A DNA stretch of 64,000 bases from NCBI GenBank assembly GCA_022432975.1, contig CM039509.1, positions 17,607,261 through 17,671,260 of the forward strand, given 5' to 3'. Shown here piece after piece: positions 57,991-64,000 of the stretch; the stretch's first letter is position 1, and each line of letters starts with the position of its first letter. The notes under the pieces are model-generated. The model was not told the origin of the DNA, ran no database searches, and worked only from the letters and a program-made list of their open reading frames with translations. A program made the translations under genes and the position numbers. Source of the stretch: Begonia masoniana (lineage: Eukaryota > Streptophyta > Magnoliopsida > Cucurbitales > Begoniaceae).

Positions 57991-60138
57991 TGTAACACCC
58001 GGCCTTTTTGTATGCAATTATTTTCCCCAACCATTTCTCGGGATTAATTTAATATAAATACAATATGTGTTTTGATGGAAAACCAAACTAATGTTTAACT
58101 AAGCATTACACTAAGTTAAAATGCATGGAAGGGTAAATCGGGGAGAAATTAAGGTTGGTGGGAGATAGCCAATGGTTGAGTGGCATCTGGCAACTTGTTG
58201 AAGAAGCTAAGTTCCACCTTCTACATGAAACCCTCTTCACTTCTCTTCTCTGCTCTCTCTCTCCTTTCTCCTCTCTGCCTTCTCTCTTCCTGTCGACAAA
58301 CAACCATTGAAGTTACTTCGATCTTCCCAGATTCCTTTCTGCTCCTCCGCTAAGGTAAACATCTTCTAATGATAACACATTTGGACAAGCAAAAACTATG
58401 GGTTATGCTGAAGTTTTAGGTTAAGATAGTTGGGAGAAAACTCTCGGTTTTTGTATGGAAACCATTCGTTGTTTTCTACAAGTCTGAATGGAGTTTACTG
58501 CATAATCTTCCAAGTTATTTGTTAGCATTTGCAACTTGTTTAATTTCTTTACATTGCAGCAACAGATCCGAGCGTTCCAGAGACATTCGAGCATTCTACA
58601 TTGCAGCAAACATGTAAGTTCATATCCGTAGGTTGGCCCTTAAGGCCCTACATCTCGGAGGTACTAGGTTTTCTGTTCTGTTGGGTTGTTTCGGGTAGAA
58701 AGGTTATAGTTATGTTCTGAGTTGTCTATGTTCTGTTTCACCGTATGTTTTGTTATTTATTTCATCTGCTCTCTGCCTGTTTAAGTTCAAGCACTGTTCA
58801 TGCATACACGTTTTCTCTGAAAAACATGCAAATGTTTTCTGTACACTGTTTGAAACTAAACAAGATAAAATCTGACTGACTGTAATGATCCGGTTAAGTG
58901 CAAGACGGGGACTGGCACACTGTTCTGTTCTGATTCTGTACTGTTTACTGTTATGTGCCTGATAGTGCACCGTGCCTGATAGTGCACTCACCGTATCGCC
59001 AGTTCCCCTATAAGCTCCACTTATACCATACTGCCACTGAAACGTAATATTCTGTACTGTCACTGTATTTTGAAAACCGCATGCATAGCATTTTGCATCA
59101 CTGCATATCTATTATGTTCTTACTGAGTTTTAGACTCATAGGTTAACTCTCTGATGTAGGTACTGAACTCGATAATGAGGACTTTGTCCCTCAAGATAAT
59201 GATCTGATGTAGCTAGTGGCTCGAGCTCTCGGGGTGGTTGCTGCAGCCAGACCTGTTTCTGATCTGAGGTTTAAGTTTTTTTTTTTTCTGAAATATTAAT
59301 ATCTGTAAAGTCTTCTAGAAGTCCATGTTTTGGATTGTAAAATTCTTCTTTTGAAGAAATTCTGTAAGTATATGTCGTGCTCTGTACTGATCTTCAGGTT
59401 TTAAAACAATGTATAGGTTTGATTTCTAAGTTTTTGAAGCCATTGTATTTGACAGTTAAGATTATATTAAAAAATATTCTGCAGTTGTTTGGGATATTCT
59501 CTGATTAGTCTGTGCATGGATGAATTTCTGGTTTTTGGGAATTTTCCATGTATTTTTTTTTCTTGAATCTGCCAATTTGAAAGTATGACTTGCCTATCCT
59601 CAGATTTCGAAATACTGTATAGCTTCTGTGTTAAAGCTTTAAAACTGCTGTATTTGACAGTTGGACTCATGCCCTGAATACTCTGAAATGGTTTAGAATA
59701 TTCTCCTGTTTCAAGATTTGCATGGATGATCTCAAATTTTAGAGTTATCCATGTAGTCTGTTTTCTCAATCTGTCTGTTGAAATCTGTCTCTGCAAGTGG
59801 TGTTTCAGAAATCTTAGTTTGAATTGGGTTTTGAAGGTTTGAAACCTTTATGCCTTCTGTTCTGTTGCTCCCTGCCTGTATGTCTTTCTGTTAAAAGTTG
59901 TCAAGTTTTATCTCAAAAGCTGCATCTTCCGATCCCCTTAGGAATTTCCCTCTGCCGATCACGTTGTTACCTGTATCTTCCGGTTGACGTCATCCCTCTT
60001 CCGATGACGTCATCACACATTCCAATTTTCCTCTGCTGTCTATATCTATCGATGACATCATCACATCTTCCGATGACGTCATTACACATTCCGATTTCCC
60101 TCTGCTGTCTATTCTTGCCGATGACGTCATCCACATCT

Positions 60139-60238
60139 NNNNNNNNNNNNNNNNNNNNNNNNNNNNNNNNNNNNNNNNNNNNNNNNNNNNNNNNNNNNNN
60201 NNNNNNNNNNNNNNNNNNNNNNNNNNNNNNNNNNNNNN
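60139..60238. other. Assembly gap (100 N)
   Basis: Exactly 100 N, the usual placeholder for a gap of unknown size. Confidence 0.99.
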
Positions 60239-61090
60239 TCGGTGGACACTCAGACATTGGGTATACTTTGTGATTTTATTAACACAGGAGTTGGATTGTT
60301 GGATATACAATTTGTTGGATATAAAAATTTTAGGATATTAGTTGGATATAGTTTATATGGACTTTAGTTTTATCTTTGATCATGGACGTTAGTTGGTTTT
60401 ATACTAAAATTGTTATATTATTTTGACTTTAATTCTATCTTTGACGGTTCATTGGGGACTTAGTTGGATTTATATAGAATATTAGAATTGTTGTATAATT
60501 TTTGTTTGGACTTTAGTGTGATATTAAAGGGTGTATTTTTGTGGTTAAATATCATTAATGGGTGTTTTAAAAAAAAAATCAATTTGTTATTAAAAACCCA
60601 ACTTTAACCGACCGTTTGGGTTGGTTTGGGACACTTTGCGGGTTGGTTTTCGGTTTTCAGGCGGGTCCAAAATGGACCGCACCGAACTGGGCCCAATTGC
60701 TATTCCGGACCCCAATCAATGGTTAATCGTATCTTAGCAGAGTTGAATGTTTTTATTTCTGTTATGAGGTTGTTTTATATTCACGCGATATTCACTTTTT
60801 TTTTCTTTTTTTCAATAGAAAGTGAGTGATTTTATACGTGAACAAGATCTTAAGCCCATCAAAATGTTTATATGAAAACATAATAGCAAAATTAATAAAC
60901 TAACAAAATAACCTAAAGAAGATGGAATCATAGCAAATTATAAACAATCAAGATGTAACATATATTTTTAAAAATAGGCCATAAGTTGGCACCGTATGAC
61001 AATAGAAAAAGATGTGAAGACTTAGAAACATTGTAAGTCTTATGAATTTAAGAGAGAATTAATCAAAATTATGGAGAAAAAATAAAAAAA
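60239..61090 (+). mobile_element. 3' end of a second hAT element inside the 3' LTR
   Basis: 60239-60710 matches the 3' subterminal region of the hAT at 37440-37990: TATTAAAGGGTGTATTTTT, GGACTTTAGT words, GTGTTTTAAAAAAAAAATC, then GGTTTGGGACACTTTGCGGG and GTCGG/GGTTTTCGG blocks. 60711-61090 is AT-rich sequence of unclear origin. The rest of the hAT would lie in the gap. Confidence 0.7.
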
Positions 61091-61193
61091 AAAAAATAAA
61101 AAAAAAAAATATATAGTCACCGTTTCCGTCCACTGTCCCGGAGTGATGGCTCCGATCTCGGACTCCGATCGGGTTCGGTTTCGAGCCGTCACA

Positions 61194-61987
61194 AGTGTGG
61201 TGGAAGAACATATAGAAAGTTAAGATTTTGATGTGAATGTTGTGGTAGTAGAATGTATAGACAATGAAGTTTTGATTTTGAAACTATATTGGAATTGTTT
61301 GGAGGTTTTAAACCTGTATGGATATGTTCGATTTTTAGAGTCATCCATGCAGTTCGTTTTCATGAATTTTTACACTTTCGCATACGCTTTCGAGTCGTGT
61401 TCACGGGGTTTTAAAGTGTTGAACGTTGGGAGATAGGTTGAGGTAAATTTATAGATGAAATTTATGTGAAAGAAATGAAGAAAAATGGCGAAAAGGTGAA
61501 AAGAAAGGAAGGTGGCGCGAGATGTCTCGCCGGAAGCGATTGATTGGCGCTGGTGCTGGATTTTGATAAAGCGCGGCAGATAGTCTACCGATCGATCGGG
61601 GCGAGGCGCCTATCGATCGGCTGCGCGTGCTACCCGTGCGCGCTGCGATAGCGTGCAGTGCGCGCTTTCTGGGCGACGCGCATACCACATGTCAAGTGGC
61701 CCAAAGTGACTTTTTTTCAAAAATTGATTTTCAAACATGTTAACCCGACCTTTTACGATACCTTTTAAACGTATTTTACGAGTGTCCCCCACGTATTTCA
61801 AAGGATTTTAAAGACCAAAAAATTGAGTCAACGTTTTATCAGAAAATAGTTTTAGGCGTCATTTTAACGTTTCAAAAGTTGAAAAATTTTAAGTCCAAAA
61901 ATGTGACCCGAGTTCATGTGAGTTCAATGTGATGTAAAGTCAAGTCCCGTGGCATCCCGGCGGCCCAAGAGGGCCGGGGTCATCACA
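61194..61987 (+). mobile_element. Older Ty3/gypsy LTR, right part
   Basis: Continuation of the LTR at 47335-48161 after the Tekay insertion. It has a GATCGATCGG-type repeat block at about 61586-61620, a CpG-rich stretch, and the end GGGGTCATCACA followed by a primer-binding site. It is therefore the 5' LTR of the gag element that follows. Confidence 0.82.
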
Positions 61988-61991
61988 TATA

Positions 61992-62003
61992 TGGTATTAG
62001 AGC
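61992..62003 (+). promoter_or_regulatory. Primer-binding site of the gag-only element
   Basis: TGGTATTAGAGC, one change from the initiator tRNA-Met complement, 4 nt after the LTR end. Confidence 0.8.
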
Positions 62004-62139
62004 CACGAGGTCGCAATCGTTCAGTTGATTACCTAACAATGCCACCCGCAACATGGAAGTGCTTCACCAACTGAAAGTGTTTAGAACTCTGTATGTTATT
62101 AGATACTAACTCATGTTTATGATTGTAGAGGACTAGAAA

Positions 62140-63275
62140 ATGTCGAGAGTACCGAGACAACCCCTACTGGATCCCATGAGTCAACTTATGGACATAGTGA
62201 ACCGACAGTCTGAGTAGCTAGGAATTTTATTGAGAGAACGGAACGAACAAGGTAATGCTCCACAGAACCAGAGTGGGGAGAGATTTAGGCAGCTTAGGCC
62301 CCCGACATTCGACGGATAGTCTTTGGATCCCACTTGCACCGACTAGTGGATCTGCAAGATCGAGAGCATGTTTGCTTACGCAAAGGTGGAAGAAGCCGAC
62401 AAAGTGACATGTGTGGTGTTCAATTTGGAGAAGGATGCCATTTTTTGGTGGGATACAATTATGGCCACTACAAACACGAAAGTTATGATGTGGGAACGAT
62501 TCAAGACGGCATTCTACAACAAGTACTTTAATCGCACCCTCCAAGCCAACAAAAGGGCGGAGTTTTCCCAGCTACGCCAAACGGGGTCGGTGGCCGAGTA
62601 TGTACGAAGGTTTGAGTCACTATCCCGTTATTCATGTCAATTGGTTAGTAACGAAGAGGACAAGGTATACCAATTTGTGCAAAGTTTGAAGTTAGAAATT
62701 TTGAAAGGAGTAAGGACTGCGAGCTTCGACGACATGTCGTATCACAAGGTCGTGGCCAAGGCTCTTGAGCTAGATGATATTGAGATGAAGCATCAATGAC
62801 AAAGAGAAACGTCGAAGAAATTCTTCAGAGAAATTATAACCCAGCAAAGTTATGAAGAACAACAACAACCGCGGGGTATGAAGAGGACGGGTGACGATAG
62901 AATTAGTCAAGGAAATGGAAATCGTGCCCCAGGGTATGTGCAATTCCCTCAATGCCCAAACGTGTAAAAAATTTCATGATGGGGTATACAGGGCAGGATC
63001 GAACTGATGTTTCAATTGTAACAAGCAAGGTCATATTTCCACGAACTGCCCAAAGAAAAACCAAGGAAGGTGTTTCAACTGCCAAGAGATGGGTCATCTC
63101 TCCAGAAACTGTCCAAAGAAAGGTAAAGGGCATTGTTTTAATTGCAATGAGGCGGGCCACCTCATCAAGGACTGTCTGAAACTGAACAAGGGACCTGCAA
63201 GAGTAACGCCAAGGATCTTCACCATCATCAGTGCAGACGACAAAGGGCAGCATACCATAGTTACAGGTACGTTTC
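62140..63275 (+). pseudogene. gag with three CCHC knuckles of a pol-less Ty3/gypsy element
   Basis: The frame begins MSRVPRQPLLDPMSQL and shows the same gag core as 53521-54498 (SMFAYAKVEEADKVTC, IFWWDT, SVAEYVRRFESLSRYS). Early TAG codons (about 62215 and 62317) and a stop at about 62799 break it. Near 63010-63175 three zinc knuckles follow in tandem: CFNCNKQGHISTNC, CFNCQEMGHLSRNC and CFNCNEAGHLIKDC, all CX2CX4HX4C. Protease begins (RIFTIISADDKGQHTIVTGT) but breaks off before its catalytic DSG/DTG. No RT or integrase follows. Three knuckles differ from the single one of the Tekay element. Confidence 0.85.
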
Positions 63276-64000
63276 CTTTTGTAAAAGATGCTAAAGTAGA
63301 AATGTTAGATTATGTCGTGTGGAAGTTTAGCATTGGGTTTGAATTAGACTTGAGGACTTGGGAAGGTGAGGAGATTTTGATTAAGGGTGTTAAATTAGCT
63401 ACAACAAGTTTACAAACAAGAAGGCTGTTGGACGAATTGTTGCAAAGAAGCCGATAATGATGTTCAAGACCTGACTAAGGGAAACGGAAGAGGGTTGACT
63501 AGTTAGTGGACTTTGAAGAGAATGTGAAGAAGTTCTTTAGGTGAATTTATTTTGTTCATTAAGTACATGAAACTTGGGGGAAAAAGATTGGAAGTAATAT
63601 TGTGTAGTTTACAAGATAGGAAAAAGGAAATTGTTAGATAAAAAGGGAAGGATAGAATTTGACGTTTAGTTCATAAGTGTTTAGTGGTGTGCGATTTGAA
63701 GAAATATAAGAATTTTTGAATGAGAAGAACGAGAACTCGCACGAAAAATGTTCAAATGCATTAGGAATAAGGTTAAGTTAGAAAATTTCAAAGCTTCGAC
63801 TCGTATGTAATGCAGTCGAAGCCGATGAATACACAAACGGTTAAGGTTAGGGTCAATGAACTTAAGCGTGTGATGTAAATTAGAACTCGAATGCTATTAG
63901 ATCATTAGACAATCGTCAATCCAAAAGACGACATTAAGAAGCTTAGGCACAATCATTAACTAAGGATGTAGGTGGGAAAAATCGTTGATTGAGAAATGTG
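63276..64000 (+). mobile_element. Non-coding internal spacer of the gag-only element, cut by the window end
   Basis: After the protease start the sequence passes into non-coding DNA matching 6130-6640. The 3' LTR lies beyond the window. Confidence 0.75.

Larger units (their letters stand above)
48162..61193 (+). mobile_element. Tekay/Del-type Ty3/gypsy retrotransposon, nearly complete
   Basis: The element starts TGTAACACCCGG and ends GCCGTCACA, flanked by AGTGT (48157-48161 and 61194-61198). In order it has a 5' LTR (48162-53360, with a nested solo LTR), a primer-binding site, gag, protease-RT-RNase H-integrase with a chromodomain-like tail, a polypurine tract and a 3' LTR (57991-61193). Two in-frame TAG codons and a one-base deletion break gag-pol. 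It inserted into an older LTR. Confidence 0.95.
57991..61193 (+). mobile_element. 3' LTR of the Tekay element, with foreign DNA and a gap
   Basis: The part to 60138 matches the 5' LTR closely (second donor decayed to ACATGTAAGT at 58614; CCTACATC at 58647-58654, GATGTAGG at 59153-59160). After the N run, about 840 bp of hAT-type and AT-rich sequence follows, and LTR sequence resumes near 61095 (ATATAGTCACCGTTTCCGTC) to the end GCCGTCACA. Confidence 0.9.

Overview
This is nuclear DNA of a flowering plant. It is dominated by nested and decayed transposable elements around one conserved housekeeping gene. The plant origin rests on Ty3/gypsy chromoviruses of Tekay/Del type, Ty1/copia elements, 5S-carrying Cassandra TRIMs, a hAT and a MULE, a piece of plant mitochondrial nad4 with group II intron sequence and unedited codons, and a many-exon plant-type gene. 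The species cannot be named from the sequence alone.

Layout: 1-9110 is a pile of Ty3/gypsy fragments (integrase end, several LTRs on both strands, half a Cassandra, a non-autonomous internal region). 9111-17350 is a mitochondrial insertion (NUMT) with nad4 exon 3, split by a solo LTR (10575-12765, TSD TATGC). 17980-19290 is a dead SIRE-type copia. 20965-28349 (minus) is an apparently intact 18-exon gene for the cytosolic phenylalanyl-tRNA synthetase alpha subunit, whose reading phase fits at every junction. 29272-38016 is a full-length but dead hAT with an 8-bp TSD, carrying a complete Cassandra and a solo LTR with about 72 copies of a 27-bp hairpin repeat. 38025-42600 is a dead copia gag region split by another solo LTR. 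42600-44050 is a copia polymerase remnant on the minus strand. 44400-47040 is a dead MULE, followed by a SINE-like unit. 48162-61193 is a nearly complete Tekay retrotransposon (TSD AGTGT) inserted in an older LTR; its own 5' LTR holds another solo LTR (TSD GTTTC) and its 3' LTR holds a hAT end and a 100-N gap. 61992-64000 starts a gag-only element whose tail matches 6074-7331.

The most interesting signal is in the long LTRs. Lineages that otherwise differ keep the same layout: two splice-donor-like sites, a short exon-like block, and a motif CCTACATC just after the second donor whose exact reverse complement GATGTAGG forms the acceptor about 430-680 bp downstream (about 1.2 kb in one composite). 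The pairing extends to 14-15 bp in two LTRs. In two places both sides have changed together to CCTACACC/GGTGTAGG. This suggests a conserved, base-paired intron in the LTR transcripts. A second shared trait is a rapidly changing palindromic or tandem-repeat block near the 3' end of each LTR.
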